Shown here: positions 20,599 through 30,348 of the stretch, one piece after another | Layout: each line of letters opens with the position of its first letter | Numbering within the stretch: position 1 is the stretch's first letter | Assembly (NCBI GenBank): GCA_016930275.1 | Contig: JAFGHA010000238.1 | Span: 1-64,000 of the forward strand | From: Chitinispirillaceae bacterium | Lineage (GTDB): Bacteria; Fibrobacterota; Chitinivibrionia; Chitinivibrionales; Chitinispirillaceae | Reading direction: 5' to 3' | Length of the DNA stretch: 64,000 nucleotides | Position numbers and translations under genes: made by a program | The notes under the pieces: model-generated | Databases searched by the model: none | What the model saw: only the letters and a program-made list of their open reading frames with translations | What the model was told of the DNA's origin: nothing

Positions 20599-21426
20599 TT
20601 AATAAGTTATGCGTGATCCTAGATCTTCGTTGTCAGATCCTTTCGCACTACAGCACTGGGCGGGATCAGATTTGAAATTGAGACTGGTACGAGGTGCGGT
20701 AAATGCGGGATTGAAGGAAAAATTACCATCGGGTATCGGACGGGGGCTCCGCAGATTTCCGTAAAAATTATTATTGGAGACTTGAATCCGTTCAGCATCC
20801 GCAAGATTTTTAAGGCCGAAACGTTCGTTGAAGGCGACGACATTGTTTTCCATAATGAATTCGGAACTTCCGCCGACGGCAACGCCATGATTTGCATTAT
20901 ACGCGATTGAATTGTGGTTGATCGTCGCATTGGTTGATCTTACATCCCAGCCTTGAAATCCGCTGCCGCGGTTGAAGGCGATGATATTGTCTTCAATTTT
21001 CGGAAGATGACGAACGGCAATCACACCGGTCTGCCAGTTTCGTACGATCCGACAGGAAAGAATCTGATTACCTGAGCCGTTGGAAAACACGCCAATGGTA
21101 CCGTTGCGGATTTGAAAACCGCATATTGTGGTGTTTTTTCCCATGGTGACAACTGTACCTCTACCGCCGCCGTCGATAACCGCTTCAAACATTGATCGTG
21201 CCATAAGGGTGACACCCGGGGCAATAAGAATACGTTCGTGATAGATGCCGTTTTCGACCCAGACGGTATCTCCAACGCGTGACCGCATCATTGCTTCGGA
21301 GATTGTCTTGATACCCATCGAGGGGACCTGTACCGAAGCCGCTGAAACGGCGGATTGCCACAGAAGACAACAGGCTGTCAATGCAATAAGAACTCTGCAT
21401 CCACGGTTGACCATATGCTTATCCAT
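20599..21426 (-). CDS. Secreted right-handed parallel beta-helix repeat protein
   Basis: Signal peptide; TISEAMMRSRVGDTVWVENGIYHERILIAPGVTL; repeated ENNVVAFNERFG, NHNSIAYNANHG, EDNIIAFNRGSG units. Confidence 0.8.
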   Translation of the reverse strand: MDKHMVNRGCRVLIALTACCLLWQSAVSAASVQVPSMGIKTISEAMMRSRVGDTVWVENGIYHERILIAPGVTLMARSMFEAVIDGGGRGTVVTMGKNTTICGFQIRNGTIGVFSNGSGNQILSCRIVRNWQTGVIAVRHLPKIEDNIIAFNRGSGFQGWDVRSTNATINHNSIAYNANHGVAVGGSSEFIMENNVVAFNERFGLKNLADAERIQVSNNNFYGNLRSPRPIPDGNFSFNPAFTAPRTSLNFKSDPAQCCSAKGSDNEDLGSRITY

Positions 21427-21467
21427 ATACTACTCCCGTTTTATAAGTTGAACAGAATATGACGAAG

Positions 21468-22292
21468 TCAGTACACCACCCGTGCGCCGATGTTCTGGTT
21501 ATCCGACGCGCGACCGATGCAACGTGAGTTTTTGTCCAATGTAAATATTAATTTCTGCGCATTGATAAACATGGGATTGAACGTATAATTATCACTCGGC
21601 AGAACGTCGGTGAACCGTGCGTTCTGGTAAAAGTTATTGCTGAGCATCTGGATCCGTACTGATTCTTCAGAAGGCTTGATGCCGAACTGATTGTTGAAGG
21701 CGATAATGTTATTTTCGAGGACGATACTCGAGTTACCGCCGAGTGAAAGCCCGTGATTACCGTTATAGGCGAGGGTATTGTGCTTGATGGTGGCGGTCGT
21801 GGTGCGAACATCCCACCCTTGAATACCGGAGCCCTTATTGTAAACGATAATGTTATCTTCGATTTTCGGCAGATTGCCGACGCACATGACGCCTGTCTGC
21901 TGATTATGGACAATTCGGCACTGGGCAATACGAACCCCGCCTGCCGTTGTGAAGACTCCGATGGTACCGTTGCGTACCTCGAATCCGGAGATTGAGGCAT
22001 TGTTTCCCAGGGTCACCACCGTTCCTTTCCCCCCCCCGTCGATCACCGCTTTGAACAGTGAGCGGGAAACGATACAGAGATCCGGATTGACATAAATATG
22101 TTCATTGTAAACACCCCCGTCGACAATGACGGTGTCACCCTTTTTGGCCGAAAGTATTGCCGCTGTTATCGTGGAAAAATTTTGTGGTACTTGCAGTGAA
22201 ACCGCAAAGAGTGGAGTTCCACTGAAAAGCGCGAGTACAATAAAAAACGGGGTGATTTTTTTTAATGTGTTATGCATTACCGAAAACTCCAT
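21468..22292 (-). CDS. Secreted right-handed parallel beta-helix repeat protein (paralog of 20599..21426)
   Basis: TITAAILSAKKGDTVIVDGGVYNEHIYVNPDLCI; ENNIIAFNNQFG, KHNTLAYNGNHG, EDNIIVYNKGSG; co-linear with the neighbouring protein. Confidence 0.8.
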   Translation of the reverse strand: MEFSVMHNTLKKITPFFIVLALFSGTPLFAVSLQVPQNFSTITAAILSAKKGDTVIVDGGVYNEHIYVNPDLCIVSRSLFKAVIDGGGKGTVVTLGNNASISGFEVRNGTIGVFTTAGGVRIAQCRIVHNQQTGVMCVGNLPKIEDNIIVYNKGSGIQGWDVRTTTATIKHNTLAYNGNHGLSLGGNSSIVLENNIIAFNNQFGIKPSEESVRIQMLSNNFYQNARFTDVLPSDNYTFNPMFINAQKLIFTLDKNSRCIGRASDNQNIGARVVY

Positions 22293-22438
22293 TTCAGGCA
22301 GGTGGGGTTTATTCGATTAAACTTAACCAACCCGTTTCCCGGGTCTGTATGATAATTAACTACTCTAAATTAATACAGAGCCCTTTTTGACACAATAGTG
22401 TCGCAAAAGATTTGAACGGTTCACTGCGACATTGCAAA

Positions 22439-23440
22439 TCAGTCCGGAAAACGCCGTTTCGGTTTGAAACAACCGAAAAGTGATTTATAATGAGCATAAA
22501 TGACATATTTCATAATAATATACGAGAATTTAGCGGTTAACGACTGGAAAAATAACCGGTTGAACATATAATTATATGAAGGATCAAAGTAACAGTTGAT
22601 ATGGCAGCCTTCACAAAAAGGGTATCTTCCCTCCATTTTGTATGCTGATTGTATCTCCATGGCCGGTGGTGAACTCTGTTTTACGGGAGTGATTCTGATT
22701 GTCCGATGATGAAAGCAGGGTAATAAGCGTTGATTATCCGGTGAAACGACGATCGTCGATGTTACTGCTTTACATAGAGGGCTTCTGATGTGGTTTCCAC
22801 CGTTTCGCCGCAGGGTGAGATGTGCCGTATTGAGATAGATGCCCGGTTTTTGGCTGAGTTCTGCGGCTTTTTCGTGGGTTGCCGGAGAGGTGGTGTCCGG
22901 TCCGGTGGTTGAAAAGACCGGGTCGAGAATTAGCATCAGTCTGTTTTTCCTGGCGATTTTGTATACCCCTTCAACTTCATCGATGTTGTAATCGGTATAA
23001 GTGAAGAGCAGGTCGGGGACCATTTTCTGCTGCAAAGCCAGGGGGATACTTTCCAGTACTGCATCGAAAGAGGCGCAGCCGCGAATTTCGTCATGAAAGG
23101 TCGGGGTTGCCGCGTCGATGCTGAAGTGGAGCAGATCGATCGTTCCTGCCAGTTCCGCTGCCCTTTGGGGGAAAAGAATACAGTTCGTGGTTACGGACGT
23201 TATGAAGCCGAGGCTTTTGGCGGCAGAAAGAAATCGGGGCAGATCGGGATGCAAAAGCGGTTCGCCGCCGGTAAAATCAACGAACCGGCACCCTGCTTTT
23301 CGTGTGTCGACAAGATTTTGAAGAACGTCATCTGTCAGCGCGTCCTTTTTTGGCATTTCCGACCAGATGGTACAGAATCTGCACCGTGCGTTGCATCTGT
23401 TGGTTATATAATAATGTAAAAGTATCGGTTTTCTAAGCAC
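22439..23440 (-). CDS. Radical SAM protein with C-terminal Cys cluster
   Basis: ITNRCNARCRFCTIW (CxxxCxxC), DFTGGEPLLHPDL, C-terminal CKAVTSTIVVSPDNQRLLPCFHH and CEGCHINCYF. GTG start at 23440 overlaps the upstream GT2 stop. Confidence 0.85.
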   Translation of the reverse strand: MLRKPILLHYYITNRCNARCRFCTIWSEMPKKDALTDDVLQNLVDTRKAGCRFVDFTGGEPLLHPDLPRFLSAAKSLGFITSVTTNCILFPQRAAELAGTIDLLHFSIDAATPTFHDEIRGCASFDAVLESIPLALQQKMVPDLLFTYTDYNIDEVEGVYKIARKNRLMLILDPVFSTTGPDTTSPATHEKAAELSQKPGIYLNTAHLTLRRNGGNHIRSPLCKAVTSTIVVSPDNQRLLPCFHHRTIRITPVKQSSPPAMEIQSAYKMEGRYPFCEGCHINCYFDPSYNYMFNRLFFQSLTAKFSYIIMKYVIYAHYKSLFGCFKPKRRFPD

Positions 23441-23441
23441 G

Positions 23442-24578
23442 TCAGATACTCCGCTTTTTCCAGTGCAGTTTTTTACCCGATAAAAACAGTATAGTAATAG
23501 CGATTGTCTCAACGATGACCATGGGGTAGAACAGGGGAAAGATCAGGGGGGTAACTCCGGATCGGTTTCGGGCAAACATGACAAAAACGACCAGCCATAC
23601 GCAGCAGAAACTTATCAACGCGGTAATTCCGGTGAAAAAAGGCATGATACCGCCGGCAGCAGCGGTGCACAGCAGGATATGCATGAGAAACAGACTACCG
23701 AAAAAAAACAGATTCCTCCCGCAGGAGAACCCCCCCGTAGCCCATCGTGCAACCTGGTGAATAAATCCTGAAAAGGTTTCATGAGGTACGGTGCGGGCCG
23801 TGGGGGTAAACGGTGCGACGATACCGGTCTTCCGTTTACATTTATGGAAAAGCCGGAGAAGCGCCCGGTCTTCGGCGATGGAGTACCCGATCGCCTGTTG
23901 TCCGCCGCACTCCCTGTAGACGCTTTTTCTAACGAGCAGATTGTTTCCCATGCATGATCCGCTAATACGGGCATAATGGAAAAGAACGGCGACCGTAAAG
24001 AGAAATTCGAGCTGCAGTGACTGCAGCAAATAGAAGAAGTTTTTCACCGGTGCGATGACGGTGTGGCCGAACACGAGTACCGTGGAATTATCGAGTGCGT
24101 CGCAGAGCGACATCAGCCAATCGGGATGCAATTCCATATCCGCGTCGGTAAGTGCGATCAGGTCGAAGGAGGCCATCGAAATTCCATGCTCCAGCGCCTG
24201 TTGTTTACTGGTAAGCTTCCGTGAGGGATTGTACGGGTTGGATAAAATTTTTACCTTCCCTGTACGGGTGGACGCGTAATCTTCAAGGAGGCGAATCGAA
24301 CCGTCATCTGAGTGGTCATCGATAAAAAGAATCTCAAGTTCTCCAGGGGCGCACAACCGGTCGAGAGAAGCAAGTAACGGACCGAGTCGTTGTACTTCAT
24401 TTTTAACGGGAATGACTATTGATACATTCTCCCGGATTGGCGAATCGGTACTCTTTTTTCGTTCTGGAATATGCATCGTCATGAAGAGCAGGTAGAAATG
24501 AAGGAGTGCATAGACGACAAGAAAAATTACGGCCGTCCACGTGGTCAGAAATTGTATCAGTTGCATGGTGTCGGACAT
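23442..24578 (-). CDS. Family 2 glycosyltransferase, membrane-associated
   Basis: VSIVIPVKNEVQRLGPLLASLDRL, FIDDHSDDGS, LTDADMELHPDWL, C-terminal TM segments. Confidence 0.9.
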   Translation of the reverse strand: MSDTMQLIQFLTTWTAVIFLVVYALLHFYLLFMTMHIPERKKSTDSPIRENVSIVIPVKNEVQRLGPLLASLDRLCAPGELEILFIDDHSDDGSIRLLEDYASTRTGKVKILSNPYNPSRKLTSKQQALEHGISMASFDLIALTDADMELHPDWLMSLCDALDNSTVLVFGHTVIAPVKNFFYLLQSLQLEFLFTVAVLFHYARISGSCMGNNLLVRKSVYRECGGQQAIGYSIAEDRALLRLFHKCKRKTGIVAPFTPTARTVPHETFSGFIHQVARWATGGFSCGRNLFFFGSLFLMHILLCTAAAGGIMPFFTGITALISFCCVWLVVFVMFARNRSGVTPLIFPLFYPMVIVETIAITILFLSGKKLHWKKRSI

Positions 24579-24706
24579 CGGGGTTTGCGTCTCTCCCGAG
24601 TAACGGCTTTCAATGGTGTTGTAATGACCAGTTGTATTGTTGTCAGGTTTTTAAGTATACTAAAAGTCCTTTACTGTCTGCATGTTTTGGTGGTTCCGGA
24701 GGAACA

Positions 24707-25087
24707 ATGGTTCAGGGTATCGGAATCGATATCGTCGCTGTTTCCCGTATTAAAAAATTGATGGACTTGTACGGGACAAATTTTTTGGAAAAGGTATTCA
24801 CCGGCCCTGAAATCGAGTACTGTTCCGGTAAGGCACATCCGGAAATCCATTTCTCTGGACGTTGGGCGGGAAAAGAGGCTTTTTACAAGGCATTACCGGA
24901 TCAGCTACAATCTGTGGCAACCTGGAAAGGTATCGAAATCCTTTCTGAAACCGCCCGCGGCAGACCGGTAATCAGGTTCATTGATACGGATTTCAGAGAA
25001 CGATGTACGGAAAGTGGTCTTTCCCGGTTCCATCTTTCTATTTCTCATGAACATGATTATTGTACCGCCATGGTATTCATGGAATAG
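24707..25087 (+). CDS. acpS: Holo-[acyl-carrier-protein] synthase
   Basis: MVQGIGIDIVAVSRIKKL, FTGPEIEYCSGKAHPEIHFSGRWAGKEAFYKAL, LSISHEHDYCTAMV. Internal ATG chosen; the upstream extension overlaps the divergent GT2. Confidence 0.93.
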   Translation: MVQGIGIDIVAVSRIKKLMDLYGTNFLEKVFTGPEIEYCSGKAHPEIHFSGRWAGKEAFYKALPDQLQSVATWKGIEILSETARGRPVIRFIDTDFRERCTESGLSRFHLSISHEHDYCTAMVFME

Positions 25088-25159
25088 ATAGAGCTTGAAA
25101 TTTAAGGATTTTTAGGGTATTTTGTTATATAGATTAAACTCTCAGAGGATTAACGACCG

Positions 25160-26023
25160 ATGACTATTAGCCGGAAAATCATCAGCCTCAGCGTGATGAT
25201 TCTGCATCTTTTCAATTTTACACTACTCTACGCACAGGATTGGGGCGAAGATTCCTTTGAGACAGAAGATGAGTCAGTTCAGGAAGAAAGCCCGGAATCG
25301 ACTCAGGTGGAGCCTGCTGCTCCCCGGGTGATTCAGGAACCTGCTCCTGAATATCCGGCGTCCGATCCTTACACTGCAACAGCTCCTTCCGATTCCGTCT
25401 TGGGGGAACAACCTTCCTCGAGCGCTATACAGCCCTCTTCATCAAACGGAGAAAGCGGTTTTCAGAATGCCATTATCGAAGGCGTTCAACTCACTGCTGA
25501 GACGGGGACCGTTCCCGATGAAAAACTGGTTACCGGCTATTTCATTTTCAGAGACAAACCGTCAAGCTACTTCTATGAAGTCAAACTCAGAGAAAAGAAA
25601 CTGATCTTCGAATTCAACGATACCCGGGTCGGTTCATCGCCGGTCCCGACCGCTTCGGAGCCTCCCATCAAGGGCTTTGTCATCGAGCAGGGAAAAATAG
25701 ATGTCAACAAGGCGGTTAAGGGACTCAAGCCGGAATGGCATGATCTCATAAGGGTCGTATTCGATCTCGAGGCCGTACCTGATGTACATGTCAATGATGA
25801 ATACAGTATCATCTCATTCAGTTTCAAATGGACTTCCGATCCTGCAAAACAGAAGAAGTACACGATAAAGGACAAGACTCCCAAAGTGATTCTCTGGTCA
25901 ACCGCCGGAGTAGGCGGTGTCGCTCTCGGTGCCGTTGCCTATCTGCTGCTTCGTCCTGATGAAGGAGAAAAACCGCTCGGTAAACTGACGACTGAAGATC
26001 TTCCCGTTCATGAAGGTCCTTGA
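25160..26023 (+). CDS. Hypothetical secreted/membrane protein with acidic Pro/Ser-rich linker, AMIN-like beta domain and C-terminal TM
   Basis: Signal peptide (SLSVMILHLFNFTLLYAQ), low-complexity E/P/S region, beta domain, then VILWSTAGVGGVALGAVAYLLL. Confidence 0.5.
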   Translation: MTISRKIISLSVMILHLFNFTLLYAQDWGEDSFETEDESVQEESPESTQVEPAAPRVIQEPAPEYPASDPYTATAPSDSVLGEQPSSSAIQPSSSNGESGFQNAIIEGVQLTAETGTVPDEKLVTGYFIFRDKPSSYFYEVKLREKKLIFEFNDTRVGSSPVPTASEPPIKGFVIEQGKIDVNKAVKGLKPEWHDLIRVVFDLEAVPDVHVNDEYSIISFSFKWTSDPAKQKKYTIKDKTPKVILWSTAGVGGVALGAVAYLLLRPDEGEKPLGKLTTEDLPVHEGP

Positions 26024-26401
26024 CGAAATCTGATTTCAGATGCGGCATCAGTCGGACCGGTGCTCTCTTTGGATGAGCTCCACTTCAGCGTTTCGGTTCG
26101 CTTTATTCCTCAACACCCGACCGGTGTACCATCAGGTTTCCTTCAGATCTCCATGCAATTTTAGATTTAGGTTTTCACTACGCACAGAACTATTTTTCAA
26201 CATGGATTCTCCGGTAAAATCGGGCCTGTTCCATCGTTTTCCGGATGCTGTTTCATTGTAGCGCGCTAACGACGGGATGAACGGAGCAGAAGTGAAGAAT
26301 ATGAATTATACTTCCTGCGCCGTATCGAGAAAGAATCCGGATAGTGCTATGAGTAATGTATGTCAAGTGCTGTGACCGACATTCATACATGATTTCCCCT
26401 G

Positions 26402-26424
26402 AACCCGCATGGCGGGTTTATTCA
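26402..26424 (+). terminator. GC-rich hairpin with U-rich tail in the leader of the Crp/Fnr gene
   Basis: AACCCGC-ATG-GCGGGTT then TATT; only about 20 nt before the ATG at 26444, so terminator versus attenuator is unresolved. Confidence 0.35.
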
Positions 26425-26443
26425 CCGATGTACGGGAGTTGTT

Positions 26444-27127
26444 ATGGATTCTCAGGAGCTTGAATCATTCACTTCACGGGTCCCCCTGTTCGCTCATCTG
26501 GCAGAGGAAGAACGTCATGCAATCTGTTCTGCAATGATTCAACGGTCTTTCAGGACCAATGAAGTGATTGTTCATGAAGAGGATGATGAACATCAGACCT
26601 TTTTCATTATCGTATCGGGAAGTGTTCATGTTACCGTGCTCTCCTCGGAAGGAAAGCAGGCGATTCTGGCCACCTTGCGTTCCGGAGAGTTTTTCGGTGA
26701 GATGGCGGTACTCGATGGTGAACCCCGTAGCGCGTCGGTCGTCGCCGCTGAATCGTGCCGGTTGCTTATGCTGTATCGCCGTCCGTTTTTCGAAATCCTG
26801 CAGAAATACCCGAAAATCACCATCGCGATGCTTATCGAGATGTCACATCGTCTGCGACGATCAAACCGGCATATCAATACACTTTCGATGATGAGTGTTT
26901 ACGGCCGTGTCGCGGATGTACTGCTGCAGCTGGCGAAAGAGGGGGGAAGAAAGGTCGGTTCGATGATCGTGATTGATAAACGTCCGACCCACCAGGTTAT
27001 CGCCGAAATGGCCGGTACCAGCAGAGAAACGGTGTCACGTGTTCTGTCGCAGCTGCAGAAGAAACGATATTTGACCATAGATAGAAAGCGTCTGGTGATT
27101 CTGAATGAAGCGAAGTTATACGATTAG
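26444..27127 (+). CDS. Crp/Fnr family transcriptional regulator
   Basis: Cyclic-nucleotide-binding-type fold (GEFFGEMAVLDGEPRSASVVA) and C-terminal HTH (THQVIAEMAGTSRETVSRVLSQLQKK). Confidence 0.92.
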   Translation: MDSQELESFTSRVPLFAHLAEEERHAICSAMIQRSFRTNEVIVHEEDDEHQTFFIIVSGSVHVTVLSSEGKQAILATLRSGEFFGEMAVLDGEPRSASVVAAESCRLLMLYRRPFFEILQKYPKITIAMLIEMSHRLRRSNRHINTLSMMSVYGRVADVLLQLAKEGGRKVGSMIVIDKRPTHQVIAEMAGTSRETVSRVLSQLQKKRYLTIDRKRLVILNEAKLYD

Positions 27128-27875
27128 CATTCCGGTGGGAACGTTCTGGAAAGTACTTCTTCCGGGGATGGCGCTACTGGCGGTCTTCGGTTCGATTGGC
27201 GGTATCGTTTTCGTGGATCGCGTTGTGATGCCCAATGTTGTGGGGGTCAACCGTGACGTGGTCACGGTCCCCGATGTCGCAAAGTTGACTTATGAAGAAG
27301 CGCGCGAGGTTTTTTTCAAAGCTGGACTGCTCACCGAAATACAGGGCCGGGAATATGATGACACCGTTCCGGAACAGGGGGTTATCAGTCAGCAGCCGAT
27401 TGCCGGTGCCCGGGTGAAGAAAGGACGGAAAATTTCAGTTTTCGTAAGCAAGGGTAAAGAAATCGCGATCGTTCCTGATGTGCGTAATGTTACCGAGCGC
27501 CAGGCGCGTATCATTATGAAAAAAGCAGGATTTACTCTCGGGAATGTGAAGAAAGTGTTTTCCGAGGAACGGCCGGTTGATGTGGTGATCAATGCTTTCC
27601 CTAAAAGCGGTACGACTACTTCCCGTGAAATCGAAGTCGATCTCTTTGTTTCGAAAGGACCACGTCCCACGCATGCGGAGGTTCCCAATCTTGTGGGAGA
27701 GAGCCTTAAAAACGCCAAGAAACTTATTGCCGAAAGCGGACTTTCGGTCGGTGCCGTAAGTTATCAGAATAATCCCTCGCTGCTTCCCGGCACCATCATT
27801 TCCCAATCTTCGGCTCCGGGTTCCAATGTACCGCTTGAATCCAAACTCAATCTGGTGGTTTCCGTCATACGATGA
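27105..27875 (+). CDS. Membrane-anchored PASTA-repeat protein without kinase or PBP domain
   Basis: N-terminal TM; three PASTA units: VPDVAKLTYEEAREVFFKAGL, VPDVRNVTERQARIIMKKAGF, VPNLVGESLKNAKKLIAESGL. Confidence 0.88.
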   Translation: MKRSYTISIPVGTFWKVLLPGMALLAVFGSIGGIVFVDRVVMPNVVGVNRDVVTVPDVAKLTYEEAREVFFKAGLLTEIQGREYDDTVPEQGVISQQPIAGARVKKGRKISVFVSKGKEIAIVPDVRNVTERQARIIMKKAGFTLGNVKKVFSEERPVDVVINAFPKSGTTTSREIEVDLFVSKGPRPTHAEVPNLVGESLKNAKKLIAESGLSVGAVSYQNNPSLLPGTIISQSSAPGSNVPLESKLNLVVSVIR

Positions 27876-29644
27876 AACGTACCCGGCAAAACGAATTCAT
27901 GGGCATCATACCGGAAAACCCGATAAAGAAATGTCCGTTTCTTTCCGGAACGCTGCTTCTGTTACTTTTAGGCGGTTGCGCGTCACACCGCTTTCCGGTG
28001 GTGCGTCCGGTCGTTGAGCCGTCACGTAACGTTTACGCGCGCACCAAAGCGCAGGACCACTTCATTCTCGCCAGGGATTTCGACCGGCGCGGTCTGGTGA
28101 AACTTGCCGAACGGGAATATGAACGCGCGTTGCAGCTCGATTCCGGATCCGATGTGCTTAAAAAGCTGCTTTTCCAGAAGTATCTTGAATCGGGGAAGTA
28201 CACCCAGGCGCTGCTCCTCATTAAAGGGGGCCGGAAAAATGAGGCGCTTACCCGGGAAGAAAAGCGCATGGTTTCAACCATCTATATAAAAATGGAAGAA
28301 TTCACCCGGGCAGTCGGGGTGCTGGAGAGTATCAGAAATAAAAATGAAGAAGAGCTCTTTTCAATCGGCAGAATTTATGAGGTGCTCGGAAACAGTGCGA
28401 AGGCACTCGATGCATACCGTCGTTATTTCGAAAAGAAGCCCGATGCACTCGCGATAGGTTTCAGAGTCGCGAAGATGCTTCTTCAACAGAAGCGATATTC
28501 CGAAGCGGAAAGCCTTCTGGTGGTTATTCAGGAAAGGGAAGGACCTCAGGGAGATATTTACACCCTTCGCGGAACGGTTGCACTGATGGATGAAGACACC
28601 GTTCGGGCGCTCGGGTTCTATGATTCAGCCCTGGCGGTTGATTCGCTGCACGAGGAAGCGCTCCGCAGCAAGGCACAGGTGTATATCGGCAGAGCGGATT
28701 TCCCACCGGCTATCGAATGTTACCGGAAACTGATCGGGTCGGAAGCTTACGGTGAAGTATACGGACGTACGCTGGCGCTGCTCTATTTTTACAACGGGCA
28801 GATAGAAGAATCCGAGCAACTGTTCAAGGATCTCCTGCAGGAAAATATCGATGATTATGAATTGCATTATTATCTGGGTCTCGTTTTCGCCGATCGGGAG
28901 AAGAACGAATTCGCCAGAACAGAATTCGAAAAGGCTCTGGCACTTCAGCCCAAACACAAAGAGAGCTGGCGTGAATTATGTTCAGTTGCTCTACGCGATA
29001 AGGACTATCGTACCGCATTGCAGGTCGCGCGAAGATTCACCACCGCACTGCCCGATGAGGCATCGTCGTGGAGGATGCAGGGATACGTGGAGTCGATCCT
29101 GAAAAAGTATCCTGCAGCCATCAAGTCGTTCCGCAAAGCGGTTGCTCTGGATACCGCGGATTCCTATGGTTGGTTTGAACTGGGGAGCGCTCTCGAACGA
29201 AACAAAGAAATTGACAGGGCGGTCAAGGCGTTCAGAAAAGTACTTGTTCTGCGGCCCGACGATCCCGCGACACTCAACTATCTCGGTTACATGTGGGCCG
29301 AACAGGGAAAGCATCTTGATACGGCGAAGGCATACCTCGAACGCGCACTTGAACAGGAACCCAATAACGGTGCATTTCTGGATTCATATGCATGGGTTTA
29401 TTTTCGGCTCGGCGAATTCGACAGTGCATTCGTCTATCTTCAGAAAGCCATTGAACGCATTTACGACGATCCGGTACTCTACGATCATCTTGGTGATATC
29501 CTCGTGGAACGTAAGGATCTTAACGGGGCGGTGGATGCTTATCATACGTCACTCGAACTCGGATCAGAGGATGGTGCCGCCGTACGCAGGAAAATTCTCG
29601 ATCTGGAAATAATTATCCAGCGTCAAGGTATAACGCTGCAATGA
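27872..29644 (+). CDS. TPR-repeat lipoprotein
   Basis: Lipobox LLLLLGGC, multiple canonical TPR units (e.g. SYGWFELGSALERNKEIDRAVKAFRKVLVLRPDD); ATGA overlap upstream. Confidence 0.88.
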   Translation: MKRTRQNEFMGIIPENPIKKCPFLSGTLLLLLLGGCASHRFPVVRPVVEPSRNVYARTKAQDHFILARDFDRRGLVKLAEREYERALQLDSGSDVLKKLLFQKYLESGKYTQALLLIKGGRKNEALTREEKRMVSTIYIKMEEFTRAVGVLESIRNKNEEELFSIGRIYEVLGNSAKALDAYRRYFEKKPDALAIGFRVAKMLLQQKRYSEAESLLVVIQEREGPQGDIYTLRGTVALMDEDTVRALGFYDSALAVDSLHEEALRSKAQVYIGRADFPPAIECYRKLIGSEAYGEVYGRTLALLYFYNGQIEESEQLFKDLLQENIDDYELHYYLGLVFADREKNEFARTEFEKALALQPKHKESWRELCSVALRDKDYRTALQVARRFTTALPDEASSWRMQGYVESILKKYPAAIKSFRKAVALDTADSYGWFELGSALERNKEIDRAVKAFRKVLVLRPDDPATLNYLGYMWAEQGKHLDTAKAYLERALEQEPNNGAFLDSYAWVYFRLGEFDSAFVYLQKAIERIYDDPVLYDHLGDILVERKDLNGAVDAYHTSLELGSEDGAAVRRKILDLEIIIQRQGITLQ

Positions 29645-30330
29645 TCCCCGTTCGTGGTACCGCAGGTTCGGTGGCCGTTTTTTTTCTCAGCTGTGCGGCA
29701 ACACTGGTTCCACCGGGCGATAGTGACGGAACGAAGGCGGTCCCGTCGCTCCATCCGTATTGTTCCGCCGATTCAATTACGGTGTTCGGGAAAATTTCCG
29801 CTTCGAACAACGGTGAGAAGGTGACCGGAGCAATAGAAGTCCGGTATTACGGGATCGATGCGTTCAAAATGGTCTTTTACTCGCCGTTTGGGGCAATCGT
29901 CGGAACCGTTTCCTCTTTCAACGATTCTCTGGTTATGAAATTCGGCAGCCATCACCGGGTAGTGGCGCTTTCCGATCCGTTTCCTTCGGATCTTCTCCCC
30001 TGGGGAGGAACATTACCGTGTGGTGAGCTCATCCGTGCCCTTTGCGGAGGAATTCTCTACTGTGATTCGGTGGTGAACTTCAGACCGACAGAAATAATCG
30101 AGTCCTTTTTCCGTACTTCCTGTGTATGGCAAACACCGGAATGGAATTTCACGGCAGTTCTTTCCCGGTGGAAACATCGTCTGAAACAGGTTGATCTGGA
30201 AAAAAAAGTTTCAGATATCGTGGTATATAGGGTACGGTATACTTCATTTTCGGATAATACGGCAAGATTGATAGCAATAAAGACGGATGACCGGAATTAT
30301 TTTTCAATTGAATATGAAAATCTACGTTAA
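29641..30330 (+). CDS. LolB/DUF4292-like secreted protein, tentative
   Basis: FLSCAATLVPPG lipobox-like N-terminus; beta-rich body; ATGA overlap with TPR gene. Confidence 0.45.
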   Translation: MIPVRGTAGSVAVFFLSCAATLVPPGDSDGTKAVPSLHPYCSADSITVFGKISASNNGEKVTGAIEVRYYGIDAFKMVFYSPFGAIVGTVSSFNDSLVMKFGSHHRVVALSDPFPSDLLPWGGTLPCGELIRALCGGILYCDSVVNFRPTEIIESFFRTSCVWQTPEWNFTAVLSRWKHRLKQVDLEKKVSDIVVYRVRYTSFSDNTARLIAIKTDDRNYFSIEYENLR

Positions 30331-30348
30331 AAGTGTGGAATTCTCCCT

